From JBBKWH01 sp037968855 (lineage in GTDB: Bacteria > Pseudomonadota > Gammaproteobacteria > Pseudomonadales > Moraxellaceae): DNA of 7,239 nucleotides. Location of the stretch: the NCBI GenBank assembly GCA_037968855.1, contig JBBKWH010000019.1, positions 1 through 7,239 on the forward strand. The letters run 5' to 3'. The translations under genes and the position numbers were made by a program. This document shows, piece by piece, positions 1 through 6,608 of this stretch. The number at the start of each line of letters is the position of its first letter. Within the stretch, counting starts at the first letter, position 1. The notes beneath the pieces were generated by a model. It saw only the letters and a list, made by a program, of their open reading frames with translations, searched no databases and was not told the DNA's origin.

Positions 1-448
1 TGGCCACACCGTAATAACTTCTAAAATTGGTTGCCGCCCCCCCCAGATCTGTAGCACCAACCGCAAGATCAGGCACCCCCATGGGTCTGGGTTGATTCAG
101 CCAGAGCAACAGATCGGGCAATCTAAATTTGACCGAAGCCGACAGATCACGCAGTCCACATGACTCGGTATAGCAATGATTGGCCACCGTATTACTGGCC
201 AAACGACCAAACACCTCTAAGCCAGAGATTAACCCCGCCCCAGCCAAATAGTTATAACCGTCTACATCAATGCCCTGTCCATCCAAATACGGCGAAAATG
301 CAATCGCCGCTTGCCCCGTGGATAATGTCGCAGCAGTGGGCGTGGATAACGCTCCACTAAAGCCTAACGGTGCAATCCCCGCATCGACGGCATACGTTGA
401 CGATGAGAGTACCGATAGGCACAGCAGTAATGGCGTACGAACGGACAT
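1..448 (-). CDS. YjbH-like exopolysaccharide outer-membrane protein, N-terminal part (cut by window edge)
   Basis: The reverse frame is open from ATG at 448 to the left edge, giving 149 residues. An in-frame TAG lies just upstream, so this is the first possible ATG; a GGGG about 8 bases before it can serve as ribosome site. Residues 1-20 form a signal peptide (hydrophobic LLLCLSVL, then S-T-Y-A before V21). The mature start resembles the YjbH/GfcD family (formerly DUF940): GFSGALSTPTA at 30-39, a GLEVFGRL-type strand at 76-83, RDLSASVKFRLP at 100-111, and a GATDLGG...FRSYYGVA block at 131-149. Family members are large beta-barrel outer-membrane proteins, about 700 residues, encoded in exopolysaccharide (yjbEFGH) and group 4 capsule (gfc) operons. 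Most of the protein is therefore outside the window. C92 and C97 are close together and may form a disulfide. A run of eight G lies at coding codons 135-138. The family call is from remembered motifs, without a search. Confidence 0.75.
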   Translation of the reverse strand, partial: MSVRTPLLLCLSVLSSSTYAVDAGIAPLGFSGALSTPTAATLSTGQAAIAFSPYLDGQGIDVDGYNYLAGAGLISGLEVFGRLASNTVANHCYTESCGLRDLSASVKFRLPDLLLWLNQPRPMGVPDLAVGATDLGGAATNFRSYYGVA

Positions 449-480
449 GAGCAAACCCCAAAAATTGAGCTAAAAAAGGC

Positions 481-507
481 AAAAAAGCAGCACGAGGCTG
501 CTTTTTT
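481..507 (-). terminator. Strong intrinsic terminator after the lipoprotein gene (symmetrical, could act both ways)
   Basis: A perfect 11-bp inverted repeat: AAAAAAGCAGC at 481-491, five-base loop at 492-496, GCTGCTTTTTT at 497-507. Read on the minus strand, a GC-rich stem core runs straight into six T, the classic Rho-independent form. It lies 56 bases past the lipoprotein stop codon. Because the arms carry A and T tracts, it would also work on plus-strand transcripts. Its lower edge is only 32 bases from the ATG of the YjbH-like gene. Confidence 0.85.
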
Positions 508-562
508 GGACATGCGACTTTAAAAGCAACCTGAACTAAATGCGACTTAAACTAAAAGCTTC

Positions 563-2260
563 TTAGTTACTTGTACCGGTCGCACCAGTCACTGGCTTAC
601 AGTTGAGGTCTGCAAAATTAATCGTGGCAGTGGTGTTTGGCGCATTCACCGTAATGGACTGCTCGTCATAACGCAGCTTTAATGGATTAAAGGCATAGAC
701 CTTGCCCACTGTTCCGCTACGAATACCATCAAAGGTCAAACGTGCCACGTTGGCTGAGGTATTGGTACGGGCATAACCAGACTGCCAGCGACGACCATCA
801 TAAAAATACACAAAGGTCGGGCTTGGACGACGATTGGTACCGCTTGGGCAGCTCTCGGTGACATTAACGATTAAGTTGGCACGAGTCACCGCCGGTGGCG
901 CTGGAATCGTGACTGAACCACCCGCACACAGATTTTGTGCAGTGGTCGAACGGGCCAGAATCGCATTTTGCTCATCGCGAACGATCACGTTTACATTTAG
1001 ACCGATTGGATAACGCGCAAAGACTTGCTTGGCATCACGCACATCATAGAAGGTCTGGAAGAAGCGTTGACCACGTACACCCACCAACTCAACCGACAAT
1101 GCACGCGTATCTTGAGCACTACGCTGTAGGTTGAGCGTGCCATTACAGGTGCGGCCCAAGAAATCCAAGTTCCAGTAGGACAAGTGGGTTGACTCAAAGG
1201 ACACCGCAAAATTATTGGCATCTACTGGGGTTTTTTCGCTAATCAAACCGTTGGCTTCAAACTGCCACTTGCCAGTGGACTCATCATAGCTCCAAACCGG
1301 ATAAGTCGCGCCTGCAACTAAGGCTGTGCCGTCCGGTTGAGCTGATGTTTTTGGCAGGTCAATGGTGAGAGTGACCGGCTTATCAAAGCGTTTAAGCGCC
1401 GTACCTGTGCTGTCAGTCAAGTTAAACTGGGCAAAACCACCGGTAATAAACGCACCGGTCTTGTCTGTTGCGCCGGTCTCGTCGACGACTGTAGGCGCAA
1501 AGCCACCAGGAAATGCCGACATGGACGAGGCACTGCTGTTGCCAAACTTAACCGTCGTGGCACTAATGTCACCGGTCAAATTGATTTTTTGGCCGTTAGC
1601 ATCCAGCGCATTGACACCGGCTGGCAAGCTAATGGTTGTGGTGCCAACGTCTTCTTTGTCGCCTTCATCCGATGTGGATTGCTTGCTTGGTGTGCTTAAA
1701 GTCACCGGCGCATCGGTCACCGCGCCATCTGCTGCGGCTGCAAAGGTCTTGGTTGCAATCGACAAGGCCAGTTCTTCATTGGCATTGATCGCAGCCGCTT
1801 GGCTTGGGTTAATGAGCTTCAGCACCAGTGTCTGGTTGCCTGCAACAGAGGTGTCTTGCGACAACTGCATGCCGGTTTGAGACCAACCCGTTGCGCTATT
1901 ACCCACCAACACAGAGAAGCTGGTATTGCTGGCATCGTAGTCTGCCGCGACTGACACAGTACCAATATTGGTCGTGAGGGTCTGGCCTTTAACCGAGACG
2001 TTGTTCGCGTCGACCACCAAACCAGCATCAACCGCAGGGCCGGTCAGTTTGACTTGTAGCTCATCGGTAATCGGCTCGCCAGTGGCGATGTTTTCAAACA
2101 CCAATTGGTACATGTATGGCTGGGCCAAATCACTGCGTTGTGGGTTGGTGACCGCCTCTGTCGCTTTGGACGAGCGGTTGGAGTCATGACACGCCGACAG
2201 ACCAACCGTTAGCCCAATGGCCATAACCATGGGGGACAATGCAAAAGCACGAATGTTCAT
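563..2260 (-). CDS. Predicted outer-membrane lipoprotein with FAM171/CILP-like beta domain and two Cys-bounded C-terminal modules; function unknown
   Basis: 565 residues. The start is well supported: AAGGA (plus 2269-2273) lies 8 bases before ATG 2260. Residues 1-23 are a lipoprotein signal peptide with lipobox L-S-A-C, so C24 should be lipidated. Residue +2 is His, not the Asp inner-membrane retention signal, so Lol sorting to the outer membrane is expected. Residues about 50-155 are beta-rich and Thr/Val/Asn-rich; 160-205 look like a low-complexity linker. Residues about 207-368 have an order I associate with FAM171/CILP-type ectodomains: FPGGF (250-254), AFITGGFAQFNL (270-281), PVTLTIDLP (295-303), YPVWSYDESTGKW (320-332) and STHLSYWNLDF (357-367). 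The C-terminus holds two similar-sized modules, C372-C445 and C471-C554. No catalytic motif is visible. The gene sits between a nucleotide-sugar dehydratase and a YjbH-like gene, so a role at the cell surface with the polysaccharide is inferred, not shown. I do not recognise a named family for the whole protein. Confidence 0.9.
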   Translation of the reverse strand: MNIRAFALSPMVMAIGLTVGLSACHDSNRSSKATEAVTNPQRSDLAQPYMYQLVFENIATGEPITDELQVKLTGPAVDAGLVVDANNVSVKGQTLTTNIGTVSVAADYDASNTSFSVLVGNSATGWSQTGMQLSQDTSVAGNQTLVLKLINPSQAAAINANEELALSIATKTFAAAADGAVTDAPVTLSTPSKQSTSDEGDKEDVGTTTISLPAGVNALDANGQKINLTGDISATTVKFGNSSASSMSAFPGGFAPTVVDETGATDKTGAFITGGFAQFNLTDSTGTALKRFDKPVTLTIDLPKTSAQPDGTALVAGATYPVWSYDESTGKWQFEANGLISEKTPVDANNFAVSFESTHLSYWNLDFLGRTCNGTLNLQRSAQDTRALSVELVGVRGQRFFQTFYDVRDAKQVFARYPIGLNVNVIVRDEQNAILARSTTAQNLCAGGSVTIPAPPAVTRANLIVNVTESCPSGTNRRPSPTFVYFYDGRRWQSGYARTNTSANVARLTFDGIRSGTVGKVYAFNPLKLRYDEQSITVNAPNTTATINFADLNCKPVTGATGTSN

Positions 2261-2291
2261 AAAGATAATCCTTGATTGATAACCGCTGTAA

Positions 2292-2329
2292 GAGAGATCC
2301 GTTCATAGGGTGTTATGCGGGAGTCTCTC
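2292..2329 (-). repeat. Interrupted inverted repeat in the lipoprotein 5' region
   Basis: GAGAGA at 2292-2297 pairs with TCTCTC at 2324-2329. Inside these, CCG (2299-2301) can pair with CGG, and CATA (2304-2307) with TATG, leaving small bulges and a six-base GGGTGT loop. It lies 32-69 bases before the lipoprotein ATG. It would fold in the leader RNA if transcription begins upstream of it. No T-run follows, so it is not an obvious terminator. Function unknown. Confidence 0.45.
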
Positions 2330-2338
2330 GTTTATTCG

Positions 2339-2363
2339 ACCGGTGATCGCCATGATCATCGGT
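2339..2363. repeat. 10-bp inverted repeat between dehydratase and lipoprotein genes
   Basis: ACCGGTGATC (2339-2348) and GATCATCGGT (2354-2363) form a 10-bp dyad with one imperfect pair around a five-base loop, GCCAT. There is no T-tract on either side, so a standard intrinsic terminator is unlikely. An operator, an RNA stem or a Rho-related 3' end are possible. I could not find a convincing -35/-10 pair in the 2261-2398 gap, so the lipoprotein promoter remains unplaced. Confidence 0.4.
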
Positions 2364-2398
2364 CAGGGTGTGATCGTATAAACATGCTCCGCTGCTAT

Positions 2399-4342
2399 TT
2401 ATACGTTGGGGGCCAACAAAAAATCTGAGGACACAAACGCTGACGACACCGCATTCGCTTGTGCCTCGGCTGCGAGTGCGGGGCTACGCTTATAGCCTTC
2501 GACATATCGTTCTAATAGGTTGAGCAACATGTTGAGATCGCCTGTTTTGGCCGACATCACCACATCACTGAGCAATTCGTGCGTTTCGGCTGCATCGTAA
2601 TGGTGCTCAAAGGACTGCATGATCAGCGCATGATTGGTTTTTTGCACGTTATCACCGCCAATCAATAGCTCTTCATACAGTTTTTCACCCGGACGCAGGC
2701 CGGTAAACTGGATGGTGATATCTCCCTGTTGTTGCTGATCGGCAATGGTCAGCCCACTCAGCAAAATCATTTTTTTGGCCAGTTCCAAAATCTTGACTGG
2801 CTCGCCCATATCCAGCACAAACACATCGCCACCACGCGCCATTGCGCCAGCCTGAATCACCAACTGGGCGGCCTCTGGAATAGTCATAAAGTAGCGGGTC
2901 ATTTCTGGATCAGTCACGGTGAGCGGGCCACCTTGCATAATCTGTTTACGAAACAATGGCACAACCGAGCCGGACGACCCTAACACATTGCCGAAGCGCA
3001 CCATACAAAAAGTGGTTTGATGGTTGGGCATGGTGGCCAATGCCTGACAGACCAACTCAGCCAAACGCTTGGTTGACCCCATGATGTTGGTTGGACGAAC
3101 CGCCTTATCGGTGGAGATCAGCACAAAGGTTTCGACCTTGGCCATTACCGCTGCATGCGCACAGCGTGCCGTGCCGACGGTGTTGTTCATCACCCCTTCA
3201 AACGGATTGTCTTCGACCAATGGCACATGCTTATAGGCGGCGGCATGGTAGACCGTTTGCACGTGGTATTTTTCCATCACGCCACGGACGCGCTCTTCTT
3301 TGAGTACGCTGCCCAAAATCGCGGTGACCTGTACCTGTGGATAGGCTCTGAGTTCTTGTTCGATGCTATATAGCGCAAACTCGCATTGCTCAAAAATCAC
3401 CAACTGCACCGGATGAAGCTGCACAATCTGGCGGCACAACTCGCTACCAATCGAGCCACCTGCGCCGGTGACCATCACCACTTTGCCTTGGATGTTTTTG
3501 TGCAATAGTTGCTGGTTGGGTGGTACGCTGTCCCGACCGAGCAGGTCGGCAATATCTACTTCGCGCACGTCAGATACAGTGATTTTGCCGTCAATCAGTT
3601 GGTTAATACTGGGCAGAGACTGCACCTTGACCTGTAGGGTCTTGAGCCGGTCTAAAATCTGCCGACGGTTTTGCCGACTGGTTGATGGCATGGCCAATAG
3701 CACATCAGTAATCTGATGGCTGCTAATGATGCTGGCAATATCTGCGCCTTTAAACACCGGTACACCAGCCACATGACCACCAATCAGCGACACATCGTCG
3801 TCCACAAAACCCACCACTTGGCTCTGGTGGCTATCGCGCATGCTGGCCAAGAGTTGACGACCTGCCCCACCTGCGCCATAGATCAGTAGACGGCTATTAA
3901 AGGCCGGTTTGATTTTTTTGCGCAGTAAGTATTTGATCGAGATACGGCTAGCCCATAGCCAAATAAACAACAAAAACACATAGGCAAAAGGAATGGTGCG
4001 TGGAATATGCAGCAAGACTGCAAATTTGATCAGCAGAATCAGCGCAACCATTAAGCCCATTAACGAGGCCAAGACTGACTTCATCTGGCGGTCATCAAAA
4101 GCCCGCAACACCGTTCGGTACGAGCCGGACACAAATAAGCTAATCATCGATAAGCTATAGATGATCAGTTGGGCGTCGGCCGGAATATCCAGATGGATTG
4201 TGCCCAAACGAAACGACATGACCATGTGCAAGATCAACACCATCACAACCAGATCGCCACTGATCAGGATCAGTTGTTTGACACGGCGGGGGGCGCTTAA
4301 CACTGGACGAAGTAAACGTTGTAAATCGTTAGATGTTGGCAT
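2399..4342 (-). CDS. Membrane-bound nucleotide-sugar 4,6-dehydratase, WbpM/PglF/CapD type
   Basis: 647 residues from ATG 4342. The open frame reaches GTG 4405, but a GGAG 8 bases before ATG 4342 and the family-like N-terminus decide this start. About four membrane helices lie near residues 25-45, 57-74, 91-112 and 117-131. A first Rossmann-like domain follows (GAGGAG at 156-161), then an extended SDR domain with NAD motif TGAGGSIG (292-299), HAAAYKHVP (366-374), STDK (410-413), MGSTK (421-425), RFGNVLGSSGSV (449-460) and RPGEKLYEE (550-558). Met takes the place of the usual SDR catalytic Tyr (MxxxK), as known for large membrane members such as WbpM. The family makes UDP-4-keto-2,6-dideoxy-2-acetamido sugars from UDP-GlcNAc at the cytoplasmic face. 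Length is close to that of WbpM. The aminotransferase just upstream would use its product. The stereochemistry and exact substrate cannot be read from sequence. Confidence 0.95.
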   Translation of the reverse strand: MPTSNDLQRLLRPVLSAPRRVKQLILISGDLVVMVLILHMVMSFRLGTIHLDIPADAQLIIYSLSMISLFVSGSYRTVLRAFDDRQMKSVLASLMGLMVALILLIKFAVLLHIPRTIPFAYVFLLFIWLWASRISIKYLLRKKIKPAFNSRLLIYGAGGAGRQLLASMRDSHQSQVVGFVDDDVSLIGGHVAGVPVFKGADIASIISSHQITDVLLAMPSTSRQNRRQILDRLKTLQVKVQSLPSINQLIDGKITVSDVREVDIADLLGRDSVPPNQQLLHKNIQGKVVMVTGAGGSIGSELCRQIVQLHPVQLVIFEQCEFALYSIEQELRAYPQVQVTAILGSVLKEERVRGVMEKYHVQTVYHAAAYKHVPLVEDNPFEGVMNNTVGTARCAHAAVMAKVETFVLISTDKAVRPTNIMGSTKRLAELVCQALATMPNHQTTFCMVRFGNVLGSSGSVVPLFRKQIMQGGPLTVTDPEMTRYFMTIPEAAQLVIQAGAMARGGDVFVLDMGEPVKILELAKKMILLSGLTIADQQQQGDITIQFTGLRPGEKLYEELLIGGDNVQKTNHALIMQSFEHHYDAAETHELLSDVVMSAKTGDLNMLLNLLERYVEGYKRSPALAAEAQANAVSSAFVSSDFLLAPNV

Positions 4343-4350
4343 GTGATGTA

Positions 4351-4354
4351 CTCC
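4351..4354 (-). promoter_or_regulatory. Shine-Dalgarno site fixing the dehydratase start
   Basis: On the minus strand this reads GGAG, 8 bases before ATG 4342. The two upstream in-frame candidates, GTG 4405 and ATG 4387, have no comparable site at proper spacing, so the extra 21 residues of the longest frame are probably untranslated leader. Confidence 0.75.
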
Positions 4355-4398
4355 GGCATCTGACCCTGATGCATTGGCGAATAGCATTTTTTGGTTTA

Positions 4399-4444
4399 CC
4401 CACACCTGTGGGGTTTAACGTTGTTGAAGGCGGACACGGTCCGC
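4399..4444 (-). repeat. Two small hairpins in the dehydratase leader
   Basis: Hairpin one: GCGGAC (4430-4435) pairs perfectly with GTCCGC (4439-4444) around a three-base loop. Hairpin two: CCCAC (4399-4403) pairs with GTGGG (4408-4412) around a four-base loop. Both lie in the 175-base gap between the aminotransferase stop and the dehydratase ATG. Neither is followed by a T-run in the minus direction. They may be leader RNA structure; there is no match to a riboswitch class I recognise. Confidence 0.4.
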
Positions 4445-4497
4445 AGCGTTGCTTGTTTTGTGTGTTGCTTATCAATAGGCATGAACACAATGACGCG

Positions 4498-4506
4498 ATC
4501 ATATCA
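4498..4506 (-). promoter_or_regulatory. Candidate extended -10 promoter for the dehydratase
   Basis: On the minus strand the bases read TGATATGAT, which fits the extended -10 form TGnTATAAT with one mismatch, downstream of a T6 run. No good -35 lies at 16-18 bases. A start near 4491 would give a leader of about 150 bases. Continued transcription from the aminotransferase gene is an equally possible source. This is a pattern match only. Confidence 0.3.
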
Positions 4507-4517
4507 AAAAACTAGGC

Positions 4518-5708
4518 TTAGGCATCTGCCATACAAGCTTGTGCTTGCTTGGCGACCACCTGAATGGCGGCAACGGTTTGCGCAATCTCGTGAGCTTGTA
4601 AGGTGGGGTGTACCAAAAACATCAAGCTGGTCTCGCCCAATTGTTTGGCATGCGGTAACGATTGCGCTGGACGCCATCCGGTGTCATCAAAGGCTTTTTC
4701 GAGATAGACCTCAGAGCAAGAGCCGCTATAACATGGCACACCCAAGGCATTAATCTCGGCCATGATCCGGTCGCGTGACCATCCCTCAGCCAGTTGATCC
4801 GGTCGTACAAACACATAGGCGCGATAGTAGGCGTGTACATAGTCCGCATTAGGCCGTGGCACAGACAGGCAATCAAACTCGGCGCAGGCATCCATGATCT
4901 GGGTGGCATTGTCGGTGCGTTGTTGCTGCCAGTTGGCCATGCGTTGCAATTGAATACGGCCTATCACGCCTTGCATCTCTAACATGCGCCAGTTGGTGCC
5001 AAACGATTCGTGCAACCAACGAAAGCCCGCTGGGTGCTGTTTGTGGTACACCGTGTCATAGTCCTTGCCGTGATCCTTAAACGACCACATCTTACGCCAT
5101 AGGTCTGGATCATTGGTGGTGACCATGCCGCCCTCGCCGCCAGTGGTCATGATCTTATCTTGGCAAAATGACCATGCACCGATATGACCAATGCTGCCTG
5201 CCGCACGGCCTTTGTATTGTGCGCCATGCGCTTGGGCGCAATCTTCGATCACCGATAGGCCATGCTCGCTGGCCAGTTGCATGATCGGGTCCATGTCGCA
5301 CATCCAGCCTGCCAGATGCACACAGATAATCGCTTTGGTCTGTGGTGTGAGCACGGCGGCAATGGTTTGGGCGCTGATGTTTTGCGAATCGAGTTCGACA
5401 TCGGCAAAGATCGGGCGTGCGCCAGCATTGACGATGCTACTGACCGAGGCCAAAAAGGTTCGTGAGGTGACAATCACGTCATCGCCTGCACCGATGCCTA
5501 GCGCTTGTAAGGCCAGATCCAGCGCAACAGTTCCGTTGGCTACGGCAATCGCATGTGCTGTGCCGGTCCATGCGGCAAACTCTTGCTCAAACTGGCGGCA
5601 CTCTTGACCCGTCCAATAATTGACTTTATTACTAAGCAAGACCTGAGAGACGGCATCGGCTTCTTGTTGAGTAAATGATGGCCATGGAGAAAAGGCGGTG
5701 TTAAGCAT
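4518..5708 (-). CDS. DegT/DnrJ/EryC1/StrS PLP-dependent sugar aminotransferase
   Basis: 396 residues from ATG 5708, a usual length for the family. It should transfer an amino group, normally from glutamate, to the 4-keto sugar made by the neighbouring dehydratase, in the cytoplasm. Visible motifs: NYWTG (30-34), ANGTVALDLAL (58-68) for cofactor phosphate, VIEDCAQAHGA (153-163) with D156 expected at the PLP pyridine nitrogen, and SFCQDKIMTTGGEGGM (180-195) with K185 as the Schiff-base lysine. The open frame extends to GTG 5768, but the added 20 residues are a hydrophobic stretch encoded across a terminator hairpin, while family proteins begin near the MLNTAFSPWPSF segment. The ribosome site is weak (GGGA, 11 bases before the ATG). 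Together with the dehydratase and acetyltransferase it fits a PglE/QhbA-like step toward a 2,4-diamino-trideoxyhexose; a 3- or 4-position specificity cannot be proved here. Confidence 0.94.
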   Translation of the reverse strand: MLNTAFSPWPSFTQQEADAVSQVLLSNKVNYWTGQECRQFEQEFAAWTGTAHAIAVANGTVALDLALQALGIGAGDDVIVTSRTFLASVSSIVNAGARPIFADVELDSQNISAQTIAAVLTPQTKAIICVHLAGWMCDMDPIMQLASEHGLSVIEDCAQAHGAQYKGRAAGSIGHIGAWSFCQDKIMTTGGEGGMVTTNDPDLWRKMWSFKDHGKDYDTVYHKQHPAGFRWLHESFGTNWRMLEMQGVIGRIQLQRMANWQQQRTDNATQIMDACAEFDCLSVPRPNADYVHAYYRAYVFVRPDQLAEGWSRDRIMAEINALGVPCYSGSCSEVYLEKAFDDTGWRPAQSLPHAKQLGETSLMFLVHPTLQAHEIAQTVAAIQVVAKQAQACMADA

Positions 5709-5736
5709 AATCAGAATAATCCCAATAAGAAAAGAT

Positions 5737-5760
5737 AAAAAAGCCACCACGCTAAGTGGC
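5737..5760 (-). terminator. Short intrinsic terminator after the DUF4184 gene
   Basis: On the minus strand, GCCAC (from plus 5760-5756) pairs with GTGGC (5747-5743) across an eight-base loop, followed at once by six T (plus 5742-5737). The stem is only 5 bp but GC-rich, so partial termination is likely. It begins 14 bases past the TGA of the DUF4184 gene and ends 28 bases before the aminotransferase ATG. Confidence 0.55.
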
Positions 5761-5774
5761 ACAACCACTCAAAC

Positions 5775-6608
5775 TCAGCGCTCTATTTTTTTAAAACCAG
5801 ACAGCAGACAATACAGCACGGCATATAGAATGAATACACCACCTGCCCCTTGCAGTAATCCCACTAATACTTTTGCCAGAAACAAATAATCATCATTTGA
5901 TATAAGCCGATGCCATTTAAAGCCAGCATATAAGCCATACAGCAATGAGCAGCCACCCACTAAGGTGACAATCAACAGACTCTGCAACTTGGTGAATACC
6001 GCATGTGGTGCATGACTGCTGCTGGCCTTGCAAATCGATGCTTTGAGTCTGCGCCATGCAAAAAGCGCCAATAAGACCAATCCAAACATTGAGCTGACAT
6101 ATTGCAATAACCGCGCAACAGGCATCACACCTAACACCACGATATCCAACGGATACTGTAACCCGTTGACTTGCTGAGCAATAAAGCCATCTGGATGGGT
6201 GATACCATCCCATAGTAGATGCGTGCTTGAACCAAGCATTAAGCCTAGAACCACTGTAAGCCAAAAATAACCGTACTGTCTCAACCTAGAGAAAAATAGA
6301 TGATTCACTTTGCCTTGATCGATATAATCGCTAGGAACCCGTTGCACGCTATGCCATGGCTGAATCAGCGCAATCGCTGCTGCCTTAAACAGCCAATGCC
6401 ACAGCACAAAGGCAAATAATCCCCAAGGTAGGCAATAGGTCAATAGGCCTAACCACTGATGCGACAGCTGCCACACTGCCCGATCATGATTTAATAAATA
6501 AGGCAAGTCTGGCAGTATGGTGCCGATCAGTAGCGCTTCAAAATTAAGCCATTTTTGGCTGCGGTAAAAAGGTAATGCCGCAGCCATATGCGCAATCGTA
6601 AAAGCCAT
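5775..6608 (-). CDS. DUF4184-type multi-pass inner-membrane protein
   Basis: 277 residues from ATG 6608; an in-frame TAA lies directly before this ATG, so the start cannot be further upstream. The N-terminus has the DUF4184 form (FTIAHMAAALP at 3-13) and an IGTILPDLPYLL segment (28-39). A THLLWDGITHPDG block lies at 129-141 and LLQYVSSMFGL at 167-177. Conserved-looking polar residues H7, D34, H50, H130, D134 and H138 recall the YdjM-like membrane proteins that are annotated, by homology only, as metal-dependent hydrolases. Hydrophobic helices lie near 51-75, 112-130, 155-185, 209-229 and 245-270. The function of the family is not established to my knowledge. Five 60-base blocks I counted average about 44% G+C, against about 53% in three blocks of the aminotransferase gene, so it may be a later insertion into the sugar operon. 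No good ribosome site is seen; an AGG lies about 16 bases upstream. Confidence 0.85.
   Translation of the reverse strand: MAFTIAHMAAALPFYRSQKWLNFEALLIGTILPDLPYLLNHDRAVWQLSHQWLGLLTYCLPWGLFAFVLWHWLFKAAAIALIQPWHSVQRVPSDYIDQGKVNHLFFSRLRQYGYFWLTVVLGLMLGSSTHLLWDGITHPDGFIAQQVNGLQYPLDIVVLGVMPVARLLQYVSSMFGLVLLALFAWRRLKASICKASSSHAPHAVFTKLQSLLIVTLVGGCSLLYGLYAGFKWHRLISNDDYLFLAKVLVGLLQGAGGVFILYAVLYCLLSGFKKIER

Noticed and set aside
160..473. Two overlapping short plus-strand open frames
   Set aside because: They oppose the YjbH-like coding region, whose signal peptide and family motifs are clear on the minus strand.
1362..1880. 172-codon plus-strand open frame
   Set aside because: It lies wholly antisense to the lipoprotein gene, has no ribosome site or recognisable motif, and its Ala/Val/Ser-rich product mirrors the Thr/Ala/Val-rich coding strand.
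2369..2385. CRP/Vfr-like TGTGA half site (TGTGATCGTATAAACA)
   Set aside because: The second half should approximate TCACA but reads AAACA; one half site is too little evidence.
2769..3919. A7 runs in the dehydratase coding strand (plus T7 near 2769-2775 and 3913-3919) as frameshift or slippage sites
   Set aside because: Both encode ordinary Lys-Lys pairs in frame, and A7 runs of this length are common by chance; the gene is intact.
4511..4545. Terminator after the aminotransferase (T6 just past the TAA)
   Set aside because: A T-run is present on the minus strand, but the nearby GGC/GCC pairing is only 3-4 bp, so no convincing stem precedes it.
4391..4753. 120-codon plus-strand open frame crossing the dehydratase leader
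   Set aside because: Most of it is antisense to the aminotransferase C-terminus and its product has no recognisable features.
5191..5607. 138-codon plus-strand open frame
   Set aside because: Antisense to the core of the aminotransferase, including its cofactor motifs; no independent coding evidence.
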